Positions 1-8,756 of a stretch of DNA of 43,954 nucleotides are shown piece by piece; the first letter of the stretch is position 1; each line of letters opens with the position of its first letter. The notes beneath the pieces were generated by a model that was not told the DNA's origin, did no database searches, and saw nothing but the letters and a program-made list of their open reading frames with translations. The stretch comes from Halapricum hydrolyticum (lineage in GTDB: Archaea; Halobacteriota; Halobacteria; Halobacteriales; Haloarculaceae), in the NCBI GenBank assembly GCA_025517565.1, contig JAOPKD010000024.1:1-43954 (forward strand), written 5' to 3'. The position numbers were made by a program, and so were the translations under genes.

Positions 1-134
1 CTGTCCTTGCTACCGCCTACGTCACGCTCCTACTTCAACGTGCAAAGCTGAGTTTTTATTAACCCGCTCCAGTAGCCACGCCGCTACCCAGACCCCGAAC
101 AGCCGAAGTGTTTTCCCCCACTCACCCGAACCCA

Positions 135-142
135 ACTATAAC
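135..142 (+). promoter_or_regulatory. TATA-like box of leuS
   Basis: The sequence ACTATAAC is centred about 26 bases before the ATG at 165. This is the spacing expected for a leaderless archaeal transcript and supports that ATG over the in-frame ATG at 108. The first 130 bases hold no gene I can support; an AT-rich stretch at 52-62 follows a 16-base motif that recurs inverted at the far end of the window. Confidence 0.5.
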
Positions 143-164
143 GCGCCGGACGCGGGAGATACGA

Positions 165-2798
165 ATGCACCGAGGACGCACCTACGACCACGAGAGCGTA
201 CAGGAGTTCTGGCAGTACCGCTGGAACCAGGAAAACCCCTACGAACTTTCGGATCTGGAGGACCCGCTGTACGTCCTGGGGATGTTCCCCTACACGTCGG
301 GCAACCTCCACATGGGCCACGTCCGCAACTACGCCATCACGGACGCCTACGCCCGGTTCAAGCGCATGCAGGGTCACGACGTCCTGCACCCGATGGGCTG
401 GGACGCCTTCGGCCTGCCCGCCGAGAACGCCGCCTACGAACGCGCGACCGACCCCCAGTCCTGGACTGACTCCTGCATCGCCCGCATGCGCGAGGAGATG
501 GAGACGATGGGCTTTGGCTACGACTGGGCCCGCGAGATCACGACCTCCGACCCCGACTACTACCGCTGGAACCAGCAGTTCTTCCGGGAGTTCTACGAGG
601 AGGGGCTGGTCGACTACCGCGGTGCCGAGGTCAACTGGTGTCCCGACTGCGAGACCGTACTGGCGGACGCGCAAGTCGTCGATCCGCCGGCGGACGTCGA
701 CCTCGACCCTGGCACCGAGGGGGTCTGCTGGCGGTGTGACACGCCGGTCGAGACGCGCGAACTCGACCAGTGGTTCTTCACGATCACCGACTACGCCGAC
801 GAACTGCTGGCTGGGCTGGACGACCTCGATGGCTGGCCCGACAGCGTCACCGAGATGCAGCGCAACTGGATCGGCAGACGCGAGGGCGCACGGATCGCCT
901 TCGAGGTGGCGGAGTACGGCCCGGTCGAGGTCTTCACCGCCCGACCCGAGACGATCCACGGCGCGACCTACCTGGCGGTCGGCCCCGGCCACGACCTCGC
1001 CCGCGAGCTGGCTACCGAGGACGCGACCGTCGCCGAATACGTCGAGACCTACGAAGAGAGCGAGGTCGCCGGCGTCGCGACCGACCGGACGGCGACGAAT
1101 CCCGCGACCGGCGAGGAGATCCCGGTCTACGTCGCCGCGTACGTGCTCGACGACGTCGGCACGGGCGCGGTGATGGGCGTCCCCGGCCACAACGAACGCG
1201 ATCACGACTTCGCGACGGCGATGGACCTGCCGATCCGCCAGATCGTCGAACCCGACGAGGGTGAGAGCGACGTCGAACGCGAGGCCGCCACCGGCGACGG
1301 CGAACTGCTCGACAGCGGCGAGTACACCGGCCTCTCGACGGAAGTGGCTCGATCGCGGATCGTCGAGGACCTCGACGCCGCACAGCTGGACACCCAGTAC
1401 CGTCTGCGGGACTGGCTGATCTCCCGCCAGCGCTACTGGGGGACGCCGATCCCGATCGTCCACTGCGAGGACTGTGGCCCGGTGCTCGTCCCCGAGGAGG
1501 ACCTCCCGATCGAACTCCCGGAGTTCGTCCAGACGCGAGGTAACCCCCTGGAGGCGGCGACCGACTGGAAGGCGACGATCTGTCCCGAGTGTGGCGGGCC
1601 CGCCGAGCGCGAGACCGACACGATGGACACCTTCGTCGACTCCTCGTGGTACTTCCTGCGATTCCTCTCGCCCGACCGTGAGGACGCGCCGTTCGACCCG
1701 GAGATCGCCGACGAGATCCTCCCGGTAGACGTCTACGTCGGCGGGAAGGAACACGCCGTGTTGCACCTGCTGTACATCCGGTTTTTCGCCCGCGCGCTCT
1801 CGGACATCGGTCTGCTCGATTGCCGGGAGCCGGTCGATCGGCTCGTCAACCAGGGGACGGTGCTGCACGGCGGGCGGAAGATGTCTGAGACGGAGGGAAA
1901 CGCGATCGCGCCCCACGAGTACGGCGCGGAGACGACGCGGCTGTTCGTCCTGAGTGCGGCCCACCCGAACCGGGACTTCGACTGGGCGGCCAAGGACGTC
2001 GGCGAGGCCTACGACCTCCAGCAGGGGATCTACAGCCTGGTCTACGAGTACGCCGACGGCCTTCAGCTGGCAGAGCGCGACGGCCCGGCCGAGCGATACC
2101 TCACGCGGGAACTCGACCGGACGGTCGCGGCCGCGACCGAGGACTACGATCGCTTCCGGATCCACCAGGCGATCGATGAGGTCCGCCGACTCACGCGACT
2201 GCTCGGCCAGTATCGCGCCTACGAGACGCCGGACGCCGAGACCTACCGGACGGGGCTGAAGACCCTGCTTCGGCTGCTCGCCCCCGTCGCGCCGTACCTG
2301 GCCGAGGAGTGCTGGAACATGCTACAGGCCGACGGGCTGATCGTCGACGCCGACTGGCCGACCGTCGAAAGCGACATCGAGGCCTACGACCGCGAGCGGA
2401 CGCTCGTCGCGACGGTCAGAGACGACGTGCGCGACATCGTCGAGACAGCCGGGATCGACGATCCGGAGCGGATCGAACTGGTCGTCGCCCCGGAGTGGAA
2501 GTATACCGCTTACGAGATCGCACGCGAGCAGTCGGGTGATTCGGCCGTTTCGGAGGTGATGGGCGACCAGTCGATCCGCGAGCACGGCGAGGCCGCCGAG
2601 TCCTACGCGAAGTCCCTCACGCGGGAGGGGCTGGAGCCGATCCTCTCGCGAGCCACCGAACGGGCGGAACTGGAACGCGCCTCGTGGCTGCTCGAAGACG
2701 AGTTCGACGCCGCGGCCGACGTGCGCGAGGCGGCCGACGCCGACGCGGAACTCGCCGGGAGAGCCGAGCCCGGACGGCCGGCGATTCACATCTCCTGA
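165..2798 (+). CDS. leuS: Leucyl-tRNA synthetase, bacterial-type
   Basis: Charges tRNA-Leu with leucine in the cytoplasm (class I synthetase). The 877-residue protein has the HIGH-type motif HMGH at residues 49-52, two zinc-binding Cys pairs (CPDC, CWRC) near 157-192, the CP1 editing domain with a Thr-rich TARPETIHG segment and GTGAVMGVPGHNERD, a second zinc knuckle (CEDC, CPEC), and the catalytic loop KMSET near 572-576. The domain order and wording match bacterial LeuRS rather than the archaeal/eukaryal form; from general knowledge haloarchaea are reported to carry a bacterial-type LeuRS. The KMSKS loop is altered to KMSET and the editing-site HD of HDxRD is HN, with the second Asp kept. 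The start at 165 is chosen for conservation and the TATA spacing. It stands alone, with 65 bases before the helicase gene. Confidence 0.96.
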   Translation: MHRGRTYDHESVQEFWQYRWNQENPYELSDLEDPLYVLGMFPYTSGNLHMGHVRNYAITDAYARFKRMQGHDVLHPMGWDAFGLPAENAAYERATDPQSWTDSCIARMREEMETMGFGYDWAREITTSDPDYYRWNQQFFREFYEEGLVDYRGAEVNWCPDCETVLADAQVVDPPADVDLDPGTEGVCWRCDTPVETRELDQWFFTITDYADELLAGLDDLDGWPDSVTEMQRNWIGRREGARIAFEVAEYGPVEVFTARPETIHGATYLAVGPGHDLARELATEDATVAEYVETYEESEVAGVATDRTATNPATGEEIPVYVAAYVLDDVGTGAVMGVPGHNERDHDFATAMDLPIRQIVEPDEGESDVEREAATGDGELLDSGEYTGLSTEVARSRIVEDLDAAQLDTQYRLRDWLISRQRYWGTPIPIVHCEDCGPVLVPEEDLPIELPEFVQTRGNPLEAATDWKATICPECGGPAERETDTMDTFVDSSWYFLRFLSPDREDAPFDPEIADEILPVDVYVGGKEHAVLHLLYIRFFARALSDIGLLDCREPVDRLVNQGTVLHGGRKMSETEGNAIAPHEYGAETTRLFVLSAAHPNRDFDWAAKDVGEAYDLQQGIYSLVYEYADGLQLAERDGPAERYLTRELDRTVAAATEDYDRFRIHQAIDEVRRLTRLLGQYRAYETPDAETYRTGLKTLLRLLAPVAPYLAEECWNMLQADGLIVDADWPTVESDIEAYDRERTLVATVRDDVRDIVETAGIDDPERIELVVAPEWKYTAYEIAREQSGDSAVSEVMGDQSIREHGEAAESYAKSLTREGLEPILSRATERAELERASWLLEDEFDAAADVREAADADAELAGRAEPGRPAIHIS

Positions 2799-2863
2799 CA
2801 CCGGTGCGAGGGAGGGCGGGCTCCAAACCCACAAGTCGATGCAGCCCCCAGTGGTGGTAAGCG

Positions 2864-5800
2864 ATGGGAGGTCGCCAGTTGCTCGCGGAGGCGAACGTGT
2901 CCTTCGATCCCGAGACCGTCGAGATCGACGACCGGGACGTGCTGGAGTTGCTCGATCCGGTCGTCCGCGAGTGGTGGGTCGAGCAGTTCGGCGCGTTCGT
3001 GCCCGAGAACGGTGGGTTCTTCACCCCGCCACAGAAGGGGGCAATCCCGCACATTCATGAGGGCGAGAACGCGCTGATCGCAGCACCGACGGGCAGCGGA
3101 AAATGCGTTAAGTCAGATACTCCTGTCCTGATCGAAGAGGACGGTTTCGCCGAGGTAGCCCTTGCAGACGAACTACTGGACCGTCGCGGGCAGAAAATCA
3201 CAGACGTGGATGAGGCGGGATCACTCTACGACAGCGATATTTCGGCGTTCACACTCGATAAAGGGGACTGGAGCATTGATACCCATGGTGCCAATGTCTA
3301 CTCCGAACCGTATTCTGGGGCGCTTCGCCGGATCGAAACTGTGTACGGACGTGAGGTAGAGGTGACACCCTCACACCCGCTACTCGTCGAGACGGATTCC
3401 GGGGTCAAGTGGCAGGCAGCGGGGCAAATATCTGTCGGTGACAAAATCGCCGCGCCGCGGTGGATAGATCTCCCGGAAAAACCGATCGAGACAGATATTG
3501 AGGCTGGACTCGAAATACTACGAGAGCGATACGATATGGTTCTGACGAGGACAGAGTCGGACCGGACGGTGTCACAGTTGCACAGTGCCGAAGACTGTGA
3601 CGGCCTCTCAGAGAAGATACTGCGACGGGCGATGGCTATGGCGAACCTCTCGATGAACGATGTCGCTGAGTCGCTTTCGATGGGACTGTCTACCGTGTAT
3701 CAAGTGATTACCGGACAGAGTGACCACAAGTCGAGCGCGATTGCCACACTCCTCACCGAGCACGTGACACCGCTTGACGACAAAGAGATTCTCGTCAAGA
3801 GTGACAATGGACGGGTATCGAGATTTCGATACCCCAGGTATATCGACCCTGAAATCGCTCGCGTTACTTCGTTTGTCTTGGCAGAAGGGTTGCTTGCTGA
3901 GTATGACAAGGGGTGTCAGTTCACCATTTCACAGCGCAAGCGCACGGATTTACTGGAGAAGGTCCTCAACACACTCAGCGAACGGTTCGGGGCCGACCCA
4001 ATGCCCCAGAGCGACATTGATTGGGTCATCGGCGACACTCCGTTTGCGCTGTTTTTTTCGGAGATCTTCGATATCAATCGTGGCCCGAGCCGCGAGGTCC
4101 CATTCCCGAAATGGGTTCTCAACGCCGAGCGGTCGGTAAAGATAGCCTTCTTGGAGACTTTTCTATCGTTAGAAGCAGACGTGAGGGAAAATGAGCTGGG
4201 TATCTGTCAAGCCAACGAACGGAAGATCGAGCAACTCGGGTACCTCCTTCTCGACTTCGGCATCCCTTCATCTCGTGGTCGACGCCAGAGCTATCCGACC
4301 GACAGTGCCGAACCAACAGTCAGAGAGTACTATCGACTCACGATCCGGCAGAAACCGGTATTACGAAAACTAACAGAGGTGTTTACGGTAGAGCACGACA
4401 ACTGGAGCCGCCTCAAATCCCACAGCAAGGGGCAGACGAGTGGCTCTCTCGTCGGAAAACACCGGTTCGACTACGAAGACATCAGAAACCTATCAAAGTT
4501 TTATGAAAACGATCGGAAGTTCAACGAGCATCTCGGCGACGTGTACGAAGTCGTAAGACGGACTGGCTATATTACCGAAAGCGCTCTCCGCACGCTCCGA
4601 GAAGAACTGACGGGACTTCCCGATACTCCTGACGTCAACGAACTCTCCGCCCGGATCGAGAGCCTTCTCGACAGAAACGTCATGTGGCTAGAAGTGACTG
4701 CCAACGAGACAGTCGACTATCAGGGCACGATCATCGATCTGAATGTTCCGGGCCCACACAACTTTATCGGAGGACGAGGGGGACTCTACCTCCACAACAC
4801 GCTCGCCTCGTTTACCGGCATCATCAACGAACTGTTCGCCCGCGACCGCGCTGACGACCTCGATAACTCGGTCTACTGCCTCTACATCTCCCCGCTCAAG
4901 TCGCTGGCGAACGACATCCACCGCAATCTCGAAGTGCCGCTGGAGGAAGTCACCGAGAAACTCGACGAGCGCGGCGAGGAGGTCGAGCTCCGCCACGCGA
5001 TTCGCCACGGCGACACCGACGACAGCGAGCGCCAGCGTATGCTCGAACGGACGCCCCACATCCTCAACACCACTCCGGAGACGCTGGCGATACTGCTCAA
5101 CTCTCCGAAGTTCAAACGGAAACTCGAAACCGTCGAGTACGTCATCGTCGACGAGATTCACAGCCTCGCGGCCAACAAGCGCGGGACGCACCTCGCGGTC
5201 TCACTGGAGCGACTCGAGGCGATGGCCGAGGGTTCGCCGACGCGGATCGGCTGTTCGGCGACCGTCGAACCCCTGGAGACGATGGCAGAGTTTCTGGTCG
5301 GAGAAGGGACTGACGGCGAGCCACGCGACTGTGAAATCGTCGACGCCCGCTTCGCCCGGGAGTTCGACATCGAGCTCTCCTGCCCGACCGACGATCTGAT
5401 CGACACGCCCCCGGCGGTAGTGACCGATCGCTTCTACGAGCAGTTACACGACCTCATCCAGGAGCACACGAACACGATCGTCTTCACCAACACGCGATCG
5501 GGTGCCGAGCGGGTCTTGCACAACCTGCGGGCGAACTTCGAGGCCTACGACGAGGATAACTCCGGCGCCCACCACGGCAGCCTCTCGAGGGCCAAACGCG
5601 AGGCGATCGAACGACAACTCAAAGCGGGCGAAATCGACGTGGTGACGACCTCGACCAGTCTCGAACTCGGGATCGACATGCCACACGTCGACCTCGTGGT
5701 ACAGGTCGGCTCGCCCAAATCCGTGGCCGCGCTGCTCCAGCGCGTCGGCCGGGCGGGCCACCAGCTCGGCGAGACCGTCACCGGTCGCGTCATCGCGCTC

Positions 5801-7297
5801 GATCGCGACGAGTTGATCGAGTGTGCGGTCATGCTCCAGAAGGCCGAAGCGGGGTTCGTCGATCGCGTGTTCGTCCCCGAGAACGCCCAGGACGTCGCCG
5901 TCCAGCACGTCTACGGGATGGCGATCAACGGACCCAGACCGGAGGCGGAGATCCGCGAGATACTCACGCGAGCCTACCCCTACCGGAACTACACCGACGA
6001 GCAGTGGGAATCGCTCATGCGGTATCTCACGGCCGATTATCCCGGTCTGGAGGAGAAGAACGTCTACGCGAAGATCTGGCGCGACACCAACGATCCACCC
6101 GAGGGCGAGCACCACTACGAGGCCTTTGACGTTGGCGAGGGGCTGATCGGCAAGCGCGGCCGGATGGCCCGGGTCATCTACATGACGAACATCGGAACGA
6201 TCCCGGACAGTTTCACCTGCGACGTGTTCACCCGGTCCGGCGAGGAGTGGGTCGGCCAGCTCGACGAGGCGTACCTGGACAACCTCGAGACCGGCGACGT
6301 GTTCGTCCTCGGTGGCGAGCACTTCGAGTTCCGGTACCGCCGCGGCTCGAAGGTCTACGTCGACCGGACCGCAGCCAGGCCGACCGTCCCCTCGTGGTTC
6401 TCCGAGCGATTGCCGATGAGCTACGACCTCGGCCGGGAGATCCTCGCCTTCCAGCGGGAACTGCTCGACCGGCTGACCGACGGCGGTCGGCCGCGGGTCC
6501 GAACGTGGCTTCGGGAGTTCCCCATCGACGAGCACAGCGTGCGGGCGATCACGCGACTGTTCGACGAACAGGTCCGATACGCCGGCCCCGAGAGCGTCGC
6601 GACCGACGATCGCCTGGTCATCGAGGAGGTGCGCGATCGCGGGGAGTACGAGCGCCGGTATCACGTCCACTCGACCTACGGCCGGCGGTTCAACGACGGG
6701 TTCTCGCGGCTGCTGGCCCATCACGTCGCCCGGCAGGCGACGGCCAACGTCCAGGTCGCGGTCGCGGACAACGGGTTCACGCTCTCGATGCCACTCAACC
6801 GGAAGGTCGACGTCGAAGGACTCGTGGGCGACCTCGATCCCGAAACGGTCCGGGAGGATCTGCGGGCGAGTCTGGCGGGCACGGACCTGCTGGAGCGGTA
6901 CTTCCGGATCAACGCTACGCGGGCGCTGATGATCCTCAAACGCTACAAGGGCTACGAGAAGTCGGCCAGCGAACAGCAGTTCAACGCCGACATGCTGCTG
7001 GACTTTGCGGCCGACCTCGAGGAGTTCGCCGTCATCGAGGAGACCTACCGTGAGATCCTCGAGGACAAACTCAACGTCGATGCGATCGAGAACGTGCTCG
7101 ACTCGATCCAGTCCGGCGACGTTACGGTGCACGCAACCAGGATGGACTCGCCGACGCCGCGGGCGTTCGGGCTGGCGACACTGTCGGCCAGCGACGTCGT
7201 CCTCGCCGAGGACGAGTCCGCAGTGCTGCAGGAGTTCCACCAGCGCGTGCTCGAAGCGATCGACGACGAGCCCGTCGATAGCGCAACTATCGAGTGA
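2864..7297 (+). CDS. Lhr-type superfamily 2 helicase (intein-containing precursor)
   Basis: ATP-dependent DNA helicase of the Lhr (large helicase-related) family, thought to act in DNA repair or replication. The 1477-residue precursor holds a 912-residue host protein interrupted by a 565-residue intein. Host motifs: P-loop APTGSGK ending at residue 80 and continuing with T646; DEIH box near 763-766; motif III GCSAT near 796; a HHGSLSR segment; motif VI QRVGRAGHQ near 959; then the winged-helix and Lhr-core region. The ATG at 2864 is the first possible start, since an in-frame TAA lies at 2858-2860. Without splicing the P-loop Lys and Thr are 565 residues apart, so the precursor should lack ATPase activity. 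The host part is GC-rich like the neighbours; the insert is not. Convergent with the kinase gene downstream. Confidence 0.93.
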   Translation: MGGRQLLAEANVSFDPETVEIDDRDVLELLDPVVREWWVEQFGAFVPENGGFFTPPQKGAIPHIHEGENALIAAPTGSGKCVKSDTPVLIEEDGFAEVALADELLDRRGQKITDVDEAGSLYDSDISAFTLDKGDWSIDTHGANVYSEPYSGALRRIETVYGREVEVTPSHPLLVETDSGVKWQAAGQISVGDKIAAPRWIDLPEKPIETDIEAGLEILRERYDMVLTRTESDRTVSQLHSAEDCDGLSEKILRRAMAMANLSMNDVAESLSMGLSTVYQVITGQSDHKSSAIATLLTEHVTPLDDKEILVKSDNGRVSRFRYPRYIDPEIARVTSFVLAEGLLAEYDKGCQFTISQRKRTDLLEKVLNTLSERFGADPMPQSDIDWVIGDTPFALFFSEIFDINRGPSREVPFPKWVLNAERSVKIAFLETFLSLEADVRENELGICQANERKIEQLGYLLLDFGIPSSRGRRQSYPTDSAEPTVREYYRLTIRQKPVLRKLTEVFTVEHDNWSRLKSHSKGQTSGSLVGKHRFDYEDIRNLSKFYENDRKFNEHLGDVYEVVRRTGYITESALRTLREELTGLPDTPDVNELSARIESLLDRNVMWLEVTANETVDYQGTIIDLNVPGPHNFIGGRGGLYLHNTLASFTGIINELFARDRADDLDNSVYCLYISPLKSLANDIHRNLEVPLEEVTEKLDERGEEVELRHAIRHGDTDDSERQRMLERTPHILNTTPETLAILLNSPKFKRKLETVEYVIVDEIHSLAANKRGTHLAVSLERLEAMAEGSPTRIGCSATVEPLETMAEFLVGEGTDGEPRDCEIVDARFAREFDIELSCPTDDLIDTPPAVVTDRFYEQLHDLIQEHTNTIVFTNTRSGAERVLHNLRANFEAYDEDNSGAHHGSLSRAKREAIERQLKAGEIDVVTTSTSLELGIDMPHVDLVVQVGSPKSVAALLQRVGRAGHQLGETVTGRVIALDRDELIECAVMLQKAEAGFVDRVFVPENAQDVAVQHVYGMAINGPRPEAEIREILTRAYPYRNYTDEQWESLMRYLTADYPGLEEKNVYAKIWRDTNDPPEGEHHYEAFDVGEGLIGKRGRMARVIYMTNIGTIPDSFTCDVFTRSGEEWVGQLDEAYLDNLETGDVFVLGGEHFEFRYRRGSKVYVDRTAARPTVPSWFSERLPMSYDLGREILAFQRELLDRLTDGGRPRVRTWLREFPIDEHSVRAITRLFDEQVRYAGPESVATDDRLVIEEVRDRGEYERRYHVHSTYGRRFNDGFSRLLAHHVARQATANVQVAVADNGFTLSMPLNRKVDVEGLVGDLDPETVREDLRASLAGTDLLERYFRINATRALMILKRYKGYEKSASEQQFNADMLLDFAADLEEFAVIEETYREILEDKLNVDAIENVLDSIQSGDVTVHATRMDSPTPRAFGLATLSASDVVLAEDESAVLQEFHQRVLEAIDDEPVDSATIE
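3104..4798 (+). mobile_element. Intein with LAGLIDADG-type endonuclease, inserted in helicase P-loop
   Basis: In-frame protein intron of 565 residues between Lys80 and Thr646 of the helicase. It begins with Cys (CVKSDTPVLIEEDGF) and ends GGLYLHN before Thr, giving the Cys1, penultimate His, terminal Asn and +1 Thr of a standard self-splicing intein. Block B carries the expected Thr-His pair in TPSHPLL. A helix-turn-helix segment lies at precursor residues about 249-285. Two candidate dodecapeptide motifs of a LAGLIDADG homing endonuclease, FVLAEGLLAEY (about 335-345) and FLETFLSLEADV (about 428-439), are spaced about 95 residues apart as usual; each retains an acidic residue, but the second is degenerate. 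Codon use is clearly more AT-tolerant than in the flanking exteins, a sign of separate origin. The splicing function is very likely; endonuclease activity is uncertain. Confidence 0.93.
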
Positions 7298-7350
7298 TCG
7301 CAGTCAGGCCCGCACGCGAACGAGCACCCGCCCGAGTCCGGGACGGAGAG

Positions 7351-8316
7351 CTAACCGTCGAGTTCCCAGACGCGGACTTCGTCCATCCGGTCCTGAGGAT
7401 TGAGGTTCCGGACGCTCGAACCGGTGACAGTGACGAGCTTCCAGGCGGCGGCGACGCCCGCTCGCAGGGCCTTTTCGTCGTCCCAGCCTTGCTCGTAGGC
7501 CCACAGAATCGTCGCGAACATCGCGTCGCCGGCACCGACGGTATCGACCACTTCGACCTCGACGGCCGAGGAGTACAGCGTCTGCTCGGGCGTGACCATC
7601 ACCGCACCCTCTTCTCCCATCGAGGCGATGACGCGCTCGAAGCCCATCTCGTGGAGCTGTAGTGCCGCCTGTTCGCAGTCGGTGATGTTCTCGATAGTGA
7701 TGCCGGTCGCCGCTTCCAGCTCTGTGCGGTTCGGACGGCAGTACTCGTAGGTCTCTTCGAGGTCGGGCAATACGTCGCCGTGGATGTCGACGGCTGTTTT
7801 CCAGTCGCCGGCGGCCGCGATGCGATCGACGTCAGCGGCGTCCATGCCCGGCGGCAGGCTGCCACCGATATTGAGTATCTGCGGGTCGTGTCTCTTGACC
7901 GTCTCGATCAGCAGATCGACGATATGATCGGTCACTTCCGGTCCGGTCTGTAGCAGCCGGTACTCGGATCGGGCCTGCTCTTCTTCTTCGACCATCCGAG
8001 ACGTCTGGAACTTTTCGCGTGCAGGCGCGAGAATCGTCGTGCTGATCCGTGTGGGTGCAGACTCGATCGTGCAGAAGTCAGTCGGGATGTCGAACTCCGC
8101 CAGGTTCTGTTCGAGGAAGTAGCCGGTGAAGCCGCCGGTGATCCCCGTCGCGGTCGTCTCGCCACCGAGCGCGCGGACGAACTGCGAGACGTTGATGCCG
8201 TTGCCACCCGCGTCGAACTTCGCACCGACTGACGTCTGGACCGTGTCTGGCTCCAGCGGTTCATCCATCTCGATCGTCTGGTCGACCGCCGGATTCGGCG
8301 TCAGTGTGAGTATCAT
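7351..8316 (-). CDS. pfkB: 1-phosphofructokinase (PfkB family)
   Basis: Sugar kinase of the ribokinase/PfkB fold, most likely converting fructose-1-phosphate to fructose-1,6-bisphosphate with ATP. It opens with MILTLTPNPAVDQT, typical of 1-phosphofructokinase, followed by the first PfkB signature GGNGINVSQFVRALG (about 42-56) and the second signature with the anion hole and catalytic Asp in DTVGAGDAMFA (about 256-266). Length is 321 residues, normal for the family. The ATG at 8316 is preferred over the upstream in-frame start because the family begins exactly there and a TATA-like box sits 29 bases upstream. In haloarchaea this enzyme is known from fructose degradation, but no fructose uptake genes are adjacent here. 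Tagatose-6-phosphate kinase is an alternative specificity. Confidence 0.88.
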   Translation of the reverse strand: MILTLTPNPAVDQTIEMDEPLEPDTVQTSVGAKFDAGGNGINVSQFVRALGGETTATGITGGFTGYFLEQNLAEFDIPTDFCTIESAPTRISTTILAPAREKFQTSRMVEEEEQARSEYRLLQTGPEVTDHIVDLLIETVKRHDPQILNIGGSLPPGMDAADVDRIAAAGDWKTAVDIHGDVLPDLEETYEYCRPNRTELEAATGITIENITDCEQAALQLHEMGFERVIASMGEEGAVMVTPEQTLYSSAVEVEVVDTVGAGDAMFATILWAYEQGWDDEKALRAGVAAAWKLVTVTGSSVRNLNPQDRMDEVRVWELDG

Positions 8317-8340
8317 ATCCGTATCGTCTCGTCGCGGGGA

Positions 8341-8349
8341 CTTAATTGT
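8341..8349 (-). promoter_or_regulatory. TATA-like box of pfkB
   Basis: On the minus strand this reads ACAATTAAG, centred 29 bases before the ATG at 8316. It is one of very few AT-rich stretches in this region and fits a leaderless transcript. Confidence 0.5.
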
Positions 8350-8756
8350 CGCCTCCTCGCGTCCACTCCTTCCCGCTCGCGCTTCGCGCACCGCTCGCGG
8401 CAAACACTTGGTTCTCGCGAGCGAAGCGAGCGAGAGCAGGGAAGTCGCAGCCCGCACAGCGAGTGCGGCGAGCGAGCAGGACCGTCTTCCCGTGAGAAAA
8501 AGCCGGATCCTCACTGCGTTCGGTCCGGGGAAGCGGTCCCCACTGGTCGCTGTATGCTCGCACTGTCTCGCGGGTCACTCCGTTCCCCGCTCGACTGGCC
8601 GAGACACCTCGGGTCGCTCGGAGTCTCGCTCCCTCACGGGTCGTCCCTCGCCGCTCGACTGGCCGAGACACCTCGGGTCGCTCGGAGTCTCGCTCCCTCA
8701 CGGGTCGTCCCTCGCCGCTCGGCTTTCCGAGACTCCTCGCGTCGCTCGGAGTCTCG
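8350..8756. other. Non-coding stretch rich in CGAGCG-type palindromes
   Basis: About 400 bases without a gene I can support. It is packed with short inverted repeats built from CGAGCGAAGCG-like units, for example TCTCGC and GCGAGA arms around 8415-8440, and ends in 64-base tandem repeats. Open frames across it translate into low-complexity Arg/Ser/Glu-rich peptides on both strands, which is what such repeat DNA gives. It lies between the promoter of pfkB and the end of the glyoxalase-fold gene. Confidence 0.55.
8587..8756. repeat. 64-base tandem repeat, two full copies and one partial
   Basis: Copies start at 8587, 8651 and 8715, each with ccgctcgactggccgag or a close variant. The first two copies are identical over 64 bases as far as I can read; the third diverges (ccgctcggctttccgag) and stops after about 42 bases, directly against the stop codon of the downstream gene at 8757. 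There are no spacers between copies, so this is a tandem duplication, not a CRISPR array. Confidence 0.9.

Noticed and set aside
84..2165. 693-residue open frame antisense to leuS
   Set aside because: It is a shadow frame produced by high GC; Arg/Val/Asp-rich, no family match, and it covers a clear synthetase.
3104..4798. Intron or inserted gene in the helicase
   Set aside because: The insert is read in frame without stops and carries intein splicing blocks; it is a protein intron, not an RNA intron.
5444..7240. 598-residue open frame antisense to the helicase
   Set aside because: Shadow of the GC-rich coding frame; composition unlike a folded protein and no motif.
8587..8756. CRISPR array
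   Set aside because: The repeats are directly adjacent without spacers and number under three full copies; no cas gene.
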